Source of the DNA: Bacteroidales bacterium | GTDB taxonomy: Bacteria > Bacteroidota > Bacteroidia > Bacteroidales > VadinHA17 | DNA: 64,000 nucleotides | NCBI GenBank assembly: GCA_022865305.1 | Contig: JALHSP010000127.1 | Span: 62,001 to 126,000, forward strand | Reading direction: 5' to 3' | In this document: in pieces, positions 18,136 to 27,195 of the stretch | Numbering within the stretch: position 1 is the stretch's first letter | How the letters are laid out: each line of letters starts with the position of its first letter | Position numbers and translations under genes: made by a program | The notes under the pieces: generated by a model | Seen by the model: only the letters and a program-made list of their open reading frames with translations | What the model was told of the DNA's origin: nothing | The model's database searches: none

Positions 18136-18732
18136 ATGGTTTTCAAAAATATTAATACTGTATTCAATTATCTGAAAAGGATAGTTTGTTTGATATTGAT
18201 CATCTTATTTGTGTCTGTTTCAGCTATTTATGCCCAGAAGGGCAGGAGTGAAGCTCCTTCTTTTGGCGAAAGGTTGTTTTTTGGAGGGAGCTTTGGATTA
18301 CAGCTTGGTACTATAACAAATATAGAGTTATCACCGGTAATAGGTTTATGGGTTTTACCACGCCTGGCTGTTGCAGTCGGACCTAATTACCAGTTCTACA
18401 AAGTGGGTTCAGTATGGACAGATATTTACGGAGGCAGGGTATATACTGAATTTGTAGTTATTCATGATATAAGTTCAATTATCCCGATTGGAAGTAATAC
18501 AGGTATTTTTCTCCATTGCGAGAATGAATTGCTCAGTTTGCAATCCTCCTTCTGGAAAGATCCACCGATAACTTCTAAAAGGTTCTATGTTAATACGATT
18601 CTGGCCGGAGCAGGAATCAGTCAGCAGATAGGAAGGAGATCCTCACTTAATATGATGGTACTGTGGGCTTTAAATGATTCTCTGTATGGTATTTACAGTA
18701 ATCCGGAATTCCGGATCACTTTCACATTTTAA
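18136..18732 (+). CDS. Secreted outer-membrane-like protein, unknown function
   Basis: 198 residues, starting MVFKNINTVFNYLKRIVCLI. This start is chosen because a hydrophobic signal peptide ending in VSAIYAQ follows it; a longer upstream frame overlaps the divergent SDR gene. The mature part has alternating hydrophobic/aromatic strands (GGSFGLQLGTITNIELSP, AVGPNYQFYKVG, C-terminal FRITFTF), the pattern of a small eight-strand beta-barrel. The terminal Phe is typical of outer-membrane proteins. No family name assigned. Confidence 0.7.
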   Translation: MVFKNINTVFNYLKRIVCLILIILFVSVSAIYAQKGRSEAPSFGERLFFGGSFGLQLGTITNIELSPVIGLWVLPRLAVAVGPNYQFYKVGSVWTDIYGGRVYTEFVVIHDISSIIPIGSNTGIFLHCENELLSLQSSFWKDPPITSKRFYVNTILAGAGISQQIGRRSSLNMMVLWALNDSLYGIYSNPEFRITFTF

Positions 18733-18790
18733 GAAGTCATTGTTATTATACAGCCTGGAAATTAATGCCTGCCTGATTTAAAAATCCCTG

Positions 18791-20026
18791 TCAGATTTTA
18801 AGCTTCTCCCCTTCAGATTTTGCTACAATAACTGCACAGCAGGTGTCACCATAAACATTTATTGCGGTACGGAACATATCAAGGATACGGTCAACCGCCA
18901 GTATCAGTCCAATTCCCTCCAGGGGCAAACCGACCGCTTTCAGTACAACAGCCATCATCACCAATCCCGCCATCGGAATGCCTGCAGCACCTATTGCAGC
19001 AAGCAAGGCAGTAAATATAACAACCAACTGTTGTCCGAAAGTGAGGTCAATTCCATATGCCTGGGCAATAAAAATTACTGCGACACATTCATAAAGTGCC
19101 GTTCCATTCATGTTAACGGTCGCTCCGAGCGGTAAAGTAAAACTGGCAATTTTATTTGAAACGCCATCTTCAACCTCTACTGCTTTCATAGTCAAAGGCA
19201 GGGTGGCATTTGAAGATGATGTTGAAAATGCGGTCAGCAGCGGAGTTGCCATATTCTTCAAATGTTTAATAGGATTTGCCCGTCCCAGGATTTTTACTGA
19301 TAGCGGCAAAGTAATAAGACCATGAATAAACAGCCCAAGAAGAACTGTCAGGAAATATAATCCCAGCCGGCTTATTACTTCACCTATATTATTACCCATT
19401 TCAACTTGCTGGCCAATGACTTTTGCCGAAATACTGAAAATCCCAATAGGAGTGAACCTGATGATAAATAGTGTTATCTTCATCACAACATCCAGTGCGG
19501 CATTGATAACATCCATTAATAACAGACGTGGTTTTTCATTCACCCTGGTAATAAAGAAACCACACAATATGGCGAAGAATATAATCGACAGCATCTGTCC
19601 CTGCATCAGAGCTTCGAAAATGTTGGAAGGTACAATCTTTATGAGTGTTTGCCCAAAACTATCTGAAATAGCAGATATCTCATCAACAGGGACTTTTAAA
19701 CCAAGTTCAGCACCAACACCGGGCTTAAATAATCTTACAAGAATAAAACCCGTCAGAATGGCTGCAAGTGTTGAAAAAACATAATATGCCATTGTTTTAA
19801 GGCCTAAACGCCCAAGATTTTCTGCATTCCCGACACTTGCAACACCTGATGTAATCGAGCAGAGTATTAGCGGAATTATAATCATGTTAAGGGCACGAAG
19901 AAATATGTCACCTATCCAGTTTGTGTAAATTACCTTATCTGAGAAAAAATAACCGAAAAAACCTCCGGCAATAAGGGTTATTATAATCTGGTAGTGCAAC
20001 GGGACTGCAAATTTTGTTTTTGTCAT
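18791..20026 (-). CDS. Dicarboxylate/amino acid:cation symporter (DAACS family)
   Basis: A 411-residue secondary transporter of the GltP/DctA type in the inner membrane, with about eight helices and two re-entrant loops. Seen are SGVASVGNAENLGRLGLK, the serine-rich hairpin TAFSTSSSNATLPLT, the ion- and substrate-binding LPLGATVNMNGTALYE and the C-terminal DRILDMFRTAINVYGD. The Asp and Arg of the last motif fit a glutamate/aspartate or C4-dicarboxylate carrier using H+ or Na+. It is divergent from the XRE regulator gene, and the 640 bases between them carry repeated operator-like palindromes, so control by that regulator is plausible. Confidence 0.93.
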   Translation of the reverse strand: MTKTKFAVPLHYQIIITLIAGGFFGYFFSDKVIYTNWIGDIFLRALNMIIIPLILCSITSGVASVGNAENLGRLGLKTMAYYVFSTLAAILTGFILVRLFKPGVGAELGLKVPVDEISAISDSFGQTLIKIVPSNIFEALMQGQMLSIIFFAILCGFFITRVNEKPRLLLMDVINAALDVVMKITLFIIRFTPIGIFSISAKVIGQQVEMGNNIGEVISRLGLYFLTVLLGLFIHGLITLPLSVKILGRANPIKHLKNMATPLLTAFSTSSSNATLPLTMKAVEVEDGVSNKIASFTLPLGATVNMNGTALYECVAVIFIAQAYGIDLTFGQQLVVIFTALLAAIGAAGIPMAGLVMMAVVLKAVGLPLEGIGLILAVDRILDMFRTAINVYGDTCCAVIVAKSEGEKLKI

Positions 20027-20162
20027 CTGCTGATTTTTTTTTAAAGAAAAATAATCTAAATGACAATTCTGTTCAAATCAGGTAGTTTTTTTAAAATCCT
20101 TAACTATTTCAGAATTGAATATTTGAAAAGAAATAAGAGGGTAGGGCGGAAAATTCATTTCT

Positions 20163-20201
20163 GGTAACTATTTTAAAAAACGATTTTTTCAAATAGTTGT
20201 C
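20163..20201. repeat. Near-perfect hairpin upstream of the symporter gene
   Basis: AACTATTT at 20166-20173 pairs with AAATAGTT at 20191-20198, continued inward by an A6/T6 pair around 20182. One mismatch in a 33-base palindrome. It lies about 140 bases upstream of the symporter start; regulatory function is only possible. Confidence 0.6.
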
Positions 20202-20245
20202 TCAAAATAACCTGGTATCTCAAGGAGATAGAAAAAATCGGCAAT

Positions 20246-20325
20246 TCACATCTGTAAACCCCAGATAAACAAGATAAATGTACATCTGTAACCATTATTA
20301 TTGTCAATTTAGATTACAAAAGTAA
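20246..20325. promoter_or_regulatory. Three distal operator-like half-palindromes, 34-bp spacing
   Basis: TCACATCTGTAA (20246-20257), GTACATCTGTAA (20280-20291) and TTACAAAAGTAA (20314-20325) each differ by one base from TTACA-N2-TGTAA. Their starts are exactly 34 bases apart. They lie between the symporter gene and the XRE regulator, nearer the symporter than the perfect copies at 20595-20652. Confidence 0.55.
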
Positions 20326-20594
20326 ATTAATTATGAATTTCAGTAATGTTTATATAAATTAAATATAATCAATGTATTAATAGCAGTAAACTCATTTAAT
20401 TATTGCTTTAATACCACGCTGAATTGTTAAAAATGGTATTTTATATTTAGTTTACAATCTTAATATATTATAAACCAGGTAATTAATCTTCTAAACTCTT
20501 GTAGTGCTTGAGATAGTAAGCCTCATTAAATAATTGATTTACAGTATAATATGATTTCCATAAAGTTTGCCGGACTTATATCTGTTTAGATGGA

Positions 20595-20652
20595 TTACAG
20601 ATGTAATTATCGAAGATTACATGTGTAATTATTTTAATGTTTACATTTGTAA
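20595..20652 (+). promoter_or_regulatory. Three perfect TTACA-N2-TGTAA operators and promoter of the XRE gene
   Basis: TTACAGATGTAA (20595-20606), TTACATGTGTAA (20617-20628) and TTACATTTGTAA (20641-20652) are perfect inverted repeats of TTACA with a two-base spacer, 22 and 24 bases apart (about two helix turns). The third contains TACATTTG (20642-20649), a match to the TAnnTTTG -7 box, so binding there would block transcription of the XRE gene that starts at 20670. This looks like an autorepressed promoter. Confidence 0.8.
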
Positions 20653-20669
20653 TACCAATAATTTATCCT

Positions 20670-21110
20670 ATGAAAGAAAGAATCAGGGAATTTCTTTTAG
20701 CTGAAAATAAATCATCAGCTCAATTGGCAGAAGAACTGGGTGTCCAGCCTTCAGGTATCTCTCATATACTTTCAGGAAGAAATAATCCAAGCCTTGACTT
20801 TATACTTAAAATGCTTGAGAAATATAATTATATCAGAACTGACTGGTTGCTTTTTGGAAAGGGTGCTATGTATAAAGATGCCAAAATGCCGAATTTATTT
20901 AATGACAGCCCTGAAATCAAGCCCTTAAATGACGATAAAAGCCGGAAGAGAAATGTTTCAGACATTCCTGATACTTCACTTCCCCTGTCGAAGGAGGAAC
21001 CGACCGTTGAATCTTCGGAATTTACAAGGGGTAAATTATCACATATTGTACGGATTATATGGTTTTATGCCGATAATAGCTTTGTAGAATATTTCCCGCA
21101 CCAGAAATGA
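20670..21110 (+). CDS. XRE-family helix-turn-helix transcriptional regulator
   Basis: A 146-residue protein. The start MKERIREFLLAENKSSAQLA is chosen as the first ATG after the operator array; an earlier ATG would lie inside the third operator. Residues about 5-60 form the HTH (SAQLAEELGVQPSGISHILSG then PSLDFILKMLEKY), followed by DWLLFGKG, a phrase common to Cro/CI-like regulators of Bacteroidota. The rest is a polar, low-complexity tail and a short C-terminal segment (KLSHIVRIIWFYAD) that may serve dimerisation. No peptidase or ligand domain is seen. It probably binds the TTACA-N2-TGTAA sites just upstream. Confidence 0.85.
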   Translation: MKERIREFLLAENKSSAQLAEELGVQPSGISHILSGRNNPSLDFILKMLEKYNYIRTDWLLFGKGAMYKDAKMPNLFNDSPEIKPLNDDKSRKRNVSDIPDTSLPLSKEEPTVESSEFTRGKLSHIVRIIWFYADNSFVEYFPHQK

Positions 21111-21202
21111 TCTTCTACTGTTTGCTTTTAACACAACACGATATTTCAATAAATTTTCAGATTTCAGCCAATAGAATTATCTTTGTTTTAAAAGCTCCTT
21201 AG

Positions 21203-21970
21203 ATGACAAAAAGGATAGAGGACCTTAAAATAAAAGGTAACAAACGTCTTAATAAAGATATTTTTATCCTCGAACTATCCGGAAATGCAAAAATTCCGGA
21301 GATGAAACCAGGTCAGTTTGCCCAGGTTAAAATAGAAGGCAGCCCTGAGACATTTCTGCGCCGACCGATTTCAATTCATGATGTTGATTATGAGAATAAT
21401 ACCTTTAAACTCCTTATACAAATTGCAGGGAAAGGAACCGATACGCTTTCAAGACTTGAAAAAGGAGATTTTCTGAACCTTATTTATCCTTTGGGCAACT
21501 CATTTAGTTTACCGGAAAAGGGTGAAAGGTCTCTTCTTGTTGGCGGTGGGTGTGGTGTGGCACCCTTACTGTTTCTTGCAAAAAATTTAAAATCAAATGG
21601 TTACACTCCTGATGTACTTTTGGGTTATCGTAATATTGAACGGATAATTGAATATCAGGAATTTTCACAGACAGGCAAAGTATTCCTGACAACAGAGGAT
21701 GGATCGAAGGGAGAAAAAGGATTTGTTACTGATCACTCAGTTCTTTCTTCACCTTCATATGATATGATTTATTGCTGCGGACCCGATTCCATGTTGAAGG
21801 CTGTTGCAGGTTACTGCAAAAAGAACCGTATCAGATGTGAAGTATCGCTCGAAAACCTGATGGGGTGCGGAATCGGGGCATGTCTGTGCTGTATTGTTGA
21901 AACAATAAGGGGTAATTTATGCACATGTACCGATGGGCCGGTTTTCAATATAAATGAATTAAAATGGTGA
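21203..21970 (+). CDS. pyrK: Dihydroorotate dehydrogenase B, electron transfer subunit
   Basis: PyrK carries FAD and a [2Fe-2S] cluster and passes electrons from dihydroorotate oxidation in PyrD to NAD+. The 255-residue protein shows the ferredoxin-reductase-like pattern: [10 protein letters not shown] for FAD (near residue 55), [14 protein letters not shown], the NAD-binding [29 protein letters not shown], and the C-terminal cluster ligands in [11 protein letters not shown] and [10 protein letters not shown]. It overlaps pyrD by 7 bases. A TATCTTTG box lies about 20 bases upstream. Part of de novo pyrimidine synthesis. Confidence 0.95.
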   Translation: MTKRIEDLKIKGNKRLNKDIFILELSGNAKIPEMKPGQFAQVKIEGSPETFLRRPISIHDVDYENNTFKLLIQIAGKGTDTLSRLEKGDFLNLIYPLGNSFSLPEKGERSLLVGGGCGVAPLLFLAKNLKSNGYTPDVLLGYRNIERIIEYQEFSQTGKVFLTTEDGSKGEKGFVTDHSVLSSPSYDMIYCCGPDSMLKAVAGYCKKNRIRCEVSLENLMGCGIGACLCCIVETIRGNLCTCTDGPVFNINELKW

Positions 21971-22878
21971 ACCTTGGCTTTTCTATTGGCGATCTCCTGT
22001 TTAAGAATCCGGTTCTGACCGCGTCAGGAACATTTGGCTATGGCACTGAATTTGAAGATTTTATGGATGTTTCAAAATTAGGTGGAATAATATTAAAAGG
22101 AACAACTCTTGAGCCAAGAGAAGGTAACTCTTACCCCAGGATGGCTGAAACTCCATCAGGGATGCTGAATTCTGTAGGTTTGCAAAACAGAGGAATTGAT
22201 TATTTCGAAAAAAACATTTACCCTCATGTTTCAGGCTACAATACCAATGTGATCGTAAATATTAATGGAAACTATGTTGATGACTATGTTGCTCTGGCTG
22301 AAAGAATTGAAAAGCTTGATAAAATTCCTGCCATTGAGCTAAATATTTCGTGTCCGAATGTGAAAATGGGAGGGATGGCTTTCGGTACCAACCTCGATTC
22401 TGCAAGAGAAGTTATAAAGGCTGTCAGAGCTGTCTATTCAAAAAAGCTGATTGTAAAGTTATCTCCAAACGTTACAAATATTGTTGATTTTGCCCGTATT
22501 GCAGAGGAGGAGGGAGCCGATTCTGTTTCATTGATAAATACGCTGCTCGGGATGTCAGTGGATATAAAGAATATGAAACCATCGCTCTCCACCATAACCG
22601 GTGGACTATCTGGTCCTGCAATAAAACCTGTAGCCCTCAGGATGGTGTGGCAGGTTGCTAAATCAGTAAAGATTCCGGTGATAGGAATTGGCGGGATTAT
22701 GAACACCTCGGATGCTATTGAATTCCTTATTGCCGGAGCAACGGCTGTTCAGATAGGAACTGCATCGTTTATTGATCCACAGGCTTCTGTGAAAATAGTG
22801 GAAGGTATCAGGGAATACCTTGCTGATAAGAAATTCTCAGATATAAAAGAGATTATCGGATTAATTAACAGGGACTAA
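21964..22878 (+). CDS. pyrD: Dihydroorotate dehydrogenase B (NAD+), catalytic subunit
   Basis: The FMN TIM-barrel subunit that oxidises dihydroorotate to orotate. 304 residues, normal. Seen are [40 protein letters not shown], the catalytic Cys in [12 protein letters not shown] (class 1B uses Cys), [26 protein letters not shown] and phosphate-binding IGIGGIMN ... [10 protein letters not shown]. Translationally coupled to pyrK. Cytoplasmic heterotetramer with PyrK. Confidence 0.96.
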   Translation: MVNLGFSIGDLLFKNPVLTASGTFGYGTEFEDFMDVSKLGGIILKGTTLEPREGNSYPRMAETPSGMLNSVGLQNRGIDYFEKNIYPHVSGYNTNVIVNINGNYVDDYVALAERIEKLDKIPAIELNISCPNVKMGGMAFGTNLDSAREVIKAVRAVYSKKLIVKLSPNVTNIVDFARIAEEEGADSVSLINTLLGMSVDIKNMKPSLSTITGGLSGPAIKPVALRMVWQVAKSVKIPVIGIGGIMNTSDAIEFLIAGATAVQIGTASFIDPQASVKIVEGIREYLADKKFSDIKEIIGLINRD

Positions 22879-23007
22879 AGAGCGGCTGGTAATTTATTAA
22901 ACTGCCGTTAAACACTTTGTTAATCCGGATATTTATAATTATCTTTTCCTTGAATATTTTAAGCAATAGAAACATTTTGTTTTAATCTATTAATCAATCA
23001 TATAGAA

Positions 23008-23478
23008 ATGTCAGAAAATTTACAAATTGATAATCTGGACAGAAAAATCCTCGATATCATTACAAAAAATGCAAGAATTCCTTATCTCGAGGTGGCACGG
23101 GAATGTGGCGTATCAGGTGCTGCAATCCATCAACGTGTCCAGAGACTGATGCGCATCGGAGTGATCAGAGGTTCCGAGTTTAAAGTTGATCCGGTGCTGG
23201 TAGGTTTTAAAACCTGTGCATATATTGGCATTTTTCTGGAGCATCCGGGTCATTTCCGTGAAGTTATTAAGAAGTTTAAAGATATCCCTGAAATAATTGA
23301 ATGCCACTATACTACAGGTAATTATTCATTATTTATAAAAGTATATACACATGATAATGAACATCTGCGAGATATACTTACCGACAAAATCCAGAATATT
23401 CCAGGAGTAGTACGCACTGAAACTTTAATATCTCTTGAAGAGTCAATAAACAGGCAAATTCCTGTACTTTCAAAATAA
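23008..23478 (+). CDS. Lrp/AsnC-family transcriptional regulator
   Basis: 156 residues. An N-terminal winged HTH (LDRKILDIITKNARIPYLEVA, then VSGAAIHQRVQRL for the recognition helix) is followed by the RAM/AsnC ligand domain (TCAYIGIFLEHPGHF, IPEIIECHYTTGNYSLFIKVY, IPGVVRTETLISLEES). Such proteins form octamers and respond to amino acids or related small molecules. The N-terminal part and the C-terminal ISLEES fit the subgroup common in Bacteroidota. Target genes are not evident from the window. A weak hairpin (AAGAGA/TCTCTT at 23493-23507) follows the stop. Confidence 0.92.
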   Translation: MSENLQIDNLDRKILDIITKNARIPYLEVARECGVSGAAIHQRVQRLMRIGVIRGSEFKVDPVLVGFKTCAYIGIFLEHPGHFREVIKKFKDIPEIIECHYTTGNYSLFIKVYTHDNEHLRDILTDKIQNIPGVVRTETLISLEESINRQIPVLSK

Positions 23479-23607
23479 AGATCAGATATTATAAGAGATA
23501 GTCTCTTTTGCAGACAGGTTGTTTTATTCCATTTTTTCCTGAACTTTATTATTACAAATGTTTAAATATTTCTGAAATTTATTATTCTAATTTTAAACCT
23601 ATTTGCT

Positions 23608-24075
23608 ATGAAAAAAACTTCATTTATTTTAACAGCATTTTTAATTTCGGCTACTGTATCGGCACAGGGATTGGATTTCTCAGGAACATGGAAACTGAAC
23701 ACCTCCAAAAGTAAGTTAGGTGCTGAATTCTCAATGGCTCCCAAAGAGATTATAATTGCACAGAAAGGCAATGATTTTAGCGTCGAAAAACACTCCAGCT
23801 TTCAGGACCAGGAATTTACGACCAATGACAAGTTTACACTTGACGGGAAAGAGTGTTTAAATCAGGGATGGCAGGATTCTCAAAAGAAATCAACCGCTGT
23901 ATGGTCAGAAGATAAGAAGTCGTTGAAAATTATTTCCAAAATGTCGATCGGCGATGGTGGCGAAATGACAATAACTGAGGTTTATAAAATGGATGGCGGC
24001 AACATGGTTATCGAATCAAGTTCCTCTTCCTCTTTTGGAGAAATGACAGAAACAATGGTTTACGACAAACAATAA
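23608..24075 (+). CDS. Secreted lipocalin-like protein, unknown function
   Basis: 155 residues with a signal peptide (MKKTSFILTAFLISATVSAQ) and a small beta-rich mature domain. The opening LDFSGTWKLNTSKSKLG is the GxW type of start seen in lipocalin-like secreted proteins of Bacteroidota; repeated strands follow (NDKFTLDGKEC, STAVWSEDKKSLKIISK, EMTITEVYKMDGGNMVIES). A single Cys in the mature part. Function unknown. A repeat element with terminal inverted repeats lies 7 bases after the stop. Confidence 0.75.
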   Translation: MKKTSFILTAFLISATVSAQGLDFSGTWKLNTSKSKLGAEFSMAPKEIIIAQKGNDFSVEKHSSFQDQEFTTNDKFTLDGKECLNQGWQDSQKKSTAVWSEDKKSLKIISKMSIGDGGEMTITEVYKMDGGNMVIESSSSSSFGEMTETMVYDKQ

Positions 24076-24082
24076 TTGAATG

Positions 24083-24171
24083 ACCCAAGTTGCTAGTTTA
24101 ATCCCCCCTTGAGGGGGGCCAGGGGGGTGTTTCTCGTTTCTCGCCAGTAACCAGTAACCAGTAACTTGGGT
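24083..24171. repeat. 89-bp element with 9-bp terminal inverted repeats
   Basis: ACCCAAGTT at 24083-24091 and AACTTGGGT at 24163-24171 are perfect inverted ends (11 of 12 if extended inward). Inside lie one G/C-rich repeat unit (CCCCCCTTGAGGGGGG at 24103-24118 with the following AGGGGGGTGT) and three copies of CCAGTAA (24144-24164). It resembles a non-autonomous palindromic element. Confidence 0.7.
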
Positions 24172-24226
24172 AAATTGATTTATTTCAAGTCATTTATTTA
24201 TCATTTTTTATAATTTCCTGTTTGTT

Positions 24227-26077
24227 ATGAATAGATTAATACAAATATGGAACCATGGTTCCATTACTTCTGTTTTTTTCAGGCTTTATACTTCATCTGT
24301 TCTTATACTGTTTTTTAGTACTATCCTTCAGTGTCCATTAAATGCGCAGCCCGAAGTTATGGCGTGGGGAAATCTAACCGGCATAAGGATGGAAGGCCAG
24401 CTGATGGAGTTTGAAACAAGCCTGAGGGTTGTGGAAAAGGGATGGCTTCATTTCAATGCTACCGGGAAGGAACGTCAACAGCCAAAATATGACCGGGAAG
24501 GCCTCAAACAAACCGTCAATACAGGTATCAGAGGGATCCGGTTTTTGGAAATGATAGAAGAATGTGATAAAGGTTGTGCTGTTGTTACAGTAAAAACAAC
24601 TGCTGAGAAAGATACACTTCTTGAAGGAGTATTTTTTTGTATCGATTTACCTGGTAAATATTTTGCAAACGCAGCTGTAAGATTTATAAACGCTTCGCCT
24701 GACGGAAGATCAAAAATATTACTTTCAGACATTACTCCCGGGGATAATTCAAAACCTATTAAAATTACATCAAAAGGTATGGTAATCCAATCGGAAAAAA
24801 GGCAGCTTGAAATAAACTTTAATGCCAGTGTTGCGGTTTTTTTAAGGAAAGAATCAGAGAGTACTCAGGTTTATATCGAATTGCTGGGACAGAAAATTAA
24901 AAAAGGGCAGGAGACCCAGAAAACATTTACGATAAAAGCTACCGGAGTTATCGATAATTCAACTGTTGAAATAGTTCTGGATGTGACCAATCCAGGACGT
25001 AAGTTCGAAGGACTTGGCGGTAATTTCAGGCTTCAGAATCCTAAAACAGATCCCCAGGTTATCCAGTATTGCCTCGACAATTTACGTGTCGCATTGGGCA
25101 GGGTTGAAATGCCCTGGACCTTCTGGCATCCCGATGAAAATACCAGTCCCATTGAGGCTGCCATTGGAGGCAACCTTAATCCGCGTGTACATGCAGCTAT
25201 GGAAATGGCTCAGAGATTAGCCAGGAAGGGCATGCCGGTCATTGTCAGCGACTGGGAGGCTCCAAGATGGGCAATTCTCGGGGATCCCCGTGACGCTTTT
25301 CGTCTCCGTTCAAAAGGGATCCGTGGCTACCAGCTGAATCCGGAGAAAACCGAAAAAATATACCGGTCGATTGGCGATTACCTTGTTTTTATGAAGCAGC
25401 GATATGGAGTTGAAGCTGCCATGTTTTCCTTTAATGAATCGGATCTAGGGATAAATGTCCGCCATACTGGCAAAGAATATGCAGAATTTATTAAAGGTCT
25501 GGGAGCTCACCTTGCTTCACGGGGGCTTGCAACCAAGCTGCTACTGGGTGATAACTCCGACGCTACAACATTTGATTTTATAATACCCGCAATGAACGAT
25601 CCGGAAACACATAAATATATCGGTGCTGTTTCATTTCATTCATGGCGTGGCTGCACAGATGAAACGCTTTCCATTTTACAGTGGCAATTGACTGCTGATT
25701 ATTCTGTATTAACAGGAGATGGCGTTTTCAGGACCGAAGGCCCGCTGCGACCGACCCAGCGTTTCTGGAACCTGAAGCAGCTGGCTTCAACACCGGAGGA
25801 TGCCTTTTCAATCCCTTTAAACTGTAATATGGAAGGGATTAACTGTGCTGCATTCGGAAATATAGCCCGCGGAGAGTATGCCGTTCATATAGTAAATAAC
25901 GGAGCGGAATGCCGGGCATTGGTGAAAGGGATTCCTGAAGGGATTTCAACACTGGAAATTTTTGTAACCAATGATAAAAAAGGGATGGAAAAAACCGGAG
26001 AAGTCAATGTTGTAAATGGCACAGCAGAGTTTATGCTTCTCCCGGCAGGTTTTACAACACTGATATCCAGGAAATAA
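24227..26077 (+). CDS. Secreted GH30-like glycoside hydrolase
   Basis: 616 residues with an N-terminal signal (LILFFSTILQCPLNAQ). Residues about 45-245 form a beta-rich domain of unknown role; from NPGRKFEGLGGNFRLQ (about 250) a clan GH-A barrel follows. The likely acid/base is Glu404 in FSFNESDLG and the likely nucleophile Glu504 in VFRTEGPL; the C-terminal beta-sandwich ends in LLPAGFTTLISRK, as in GH30 enzymes. GH30 members cut beta-1,6-glucan, xylan or glucosylceramide; which applies is not clear. It is first of three secreted hydrolase genes with gaps of 22-26 bases, likely one operon for degrading a single glycan. Confidence 0.75.
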   Translation: MNRLIQIWNHGSITSVFFRLYTSSVLILFFSTILQCPLNAQPEVMAWGNLTGIRMEGQLMEFETSLRVVEKGWLHFNATGKERQQPKYDREGLKQTVNTGIRGIRFLEMIEECDKGCAVVTVKTTAEKDTLLEGVFFCIDLPGKYFANAAVRFINASPDGRSKILLSDITPGDNSKPIKITSKGMVIQSEKRQLEINFNASVAVFLRKESESTQVYIELLGQKIKKGQETQKTFTIKATGVIDNSTVEIVLDVTNPGRKFEGLGGNFRLQNPKTDPQVIQYCLDNLRVALGRVEMPWTFWHPDENTSPIEAAIGGNLNPRVHAAMEMAQRLARKGMPVIVSDWEAPRWAILGDPRDAFRLRSKGIRGYQLNPEKTEKIYRSIGDYLVFMKQRYGVEAAMFSFNESDLGINVRHTGKEYAEFIKGLGAHLASRGLATKLLLGDNSDATTFDFIIPAMNDPETHKYIGAVSFHSWRGCTDETLSILQWQLTADYSVLTGDGVFRTEGPLRPTQRFWNLKQLASTPEDAFSIPLNCNMEGINCAAFGNIARGEYAVHIVNNGAECRALVKGIPEGISTLEIFVTNDKKGMEKTGEVNVVNGTAEFMLLPAGFTTLISRK

Positions 26078-26102
26078 TAACTAACCTAAAAACAATACAG
26101 TT

Positions 26103-27173
26103 ATGAATAAATATATTCGTTTTACCACGATATTAATGTTCGCAACATTTTGTATTCAGAACTCGACAGCCCAGGAATCGAGGCCATGGTATCAGGATGG
26201 ACCATGGCGCTTCCCGGCACCCAATCCGAAAGCCAAAGTTCTGCCATTAATTAAAGTGGATGGTAATAAGCTTATTAATTCCAAAGGAGATACTCTCCTT
26301 TTAAGAGGACTTTCTATTTCCGATCCTGATAAAATAGAACGCCAGGGGCATTGGAAAAAGAGTCATTTTGAGAAGGTCAGGGAAATGGGGGCGATGATTG
26401 TACGCATTCCGGTCCATCCGGTTGCATGGCGTGAACGCACTCCGGAAAAATACCTTGCATTGCTTGATCAGGCTGTCGAATGGTGCACCGATCTGGGGAT
26501 GTATATAATGATCGATTGGCATTCAATTGGTAACCTCGGGATGGAGCTTTTCCAGAACCCGATGTATAATACTTCTAAACAGGAAACATACCAGTTCTGG
26601 AGAACTATTGCACAACATTTCAGAGGAAATAATACTATAGCTTTTTATGAAATATTTAACGAACCAACAATTTACAGGGGGCAGCTGGGAACGATGACCT
26701 GGGCTGAATGGAAGAAAATCAATGAAAACATTATTAGCCTGATAAGAGCGTTCGATACTGAAACAATTCCCCTGGTTGCCGGTTTCGACTGGGCTTATGA
26801 CCTTTCACCTCTTCATGATGATCCGGTAAATGCCGAAGGAATTGGTTATGTCTCGCATCCTTATGAAAACAAACGCAGCCAGCCATGGGAGCCAAAATGG
26901 GAAGAAAACTTCGGATTTGCAGCCTCAAAATATCCAGTGGTGGTCACTGAATTTGGTTTTGGCCTTCGCCCCGGGCAAACTATCAATGCCGAACATTATG
27001 GAAACAGGATAATTAATTACCTTGAAGGAAAAGGTATTGGCTGGATATGCTGGGTATATGATCCGGAATGGGGTCCGGCTATGCTGAAATCATGGGATAC
27101 ATATGAGCTCACAGGAAATGGCGATTTTTTCAAAAAGGCCATGCATGGTGAACTGGCAGTTCAAAAAGATTAG
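26103..27173 (+). CDS. Secreted GH5-family glycoside hydrolase (endoglucanase-like)
   Basis: 356 residues with signal peptide (cleavage near CIQNSTAQ). The barrel starts with KLINSKGDTLLLRGLSISDP; then VRIPVHPVAWR, MYIMIDWHSIGN, the acid/base Glu187 in FYEIFNEPT, and the nucleophile Glu283 in VVVTEFGFG. YVSHPYENK and WICWVYDPEWGPA complete the typical pattern. GH5 covers cellulases, mannanases and xyloglucanases; subfamily cannot be set by eye. It lies between the GH30-like and GH2 genes in the same unit. Confidence 0.88.
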   Translation: MNKYIRFTTILMFATFCIQNSTAQESRPWYQDGPWRFPAPNPKAKVLPLIKVDGNKLINSKGDTLLLRGLSISDPDKIERQGHWKKSHFEKVREMGAMIVRIPVHPVAWRERTPEKYLALLDQAVEWCTDLGMYIMIDWHSIGNLGMELFQNPMYNTSKQETYQFWRTIAQHFRGNNTIAFYEIFNEPTIYRGQLGTMTWAEWKKINENIISLIRAFDTETIPLVAGFDWAYDLSPLHDDPVNAEGIGYVSHPYENKRSQPWEPKWEENFGFAASKYPVVVTEFGFGLRPGQTINAEHYGNRIINYLEGKGIGWICWVYDPEWGPAMLKSWDTYELTGNGDFFKKAMHGELAVQKD

Positions 27174-27195
27174 TATATATTAAATTTTCAAGAGT

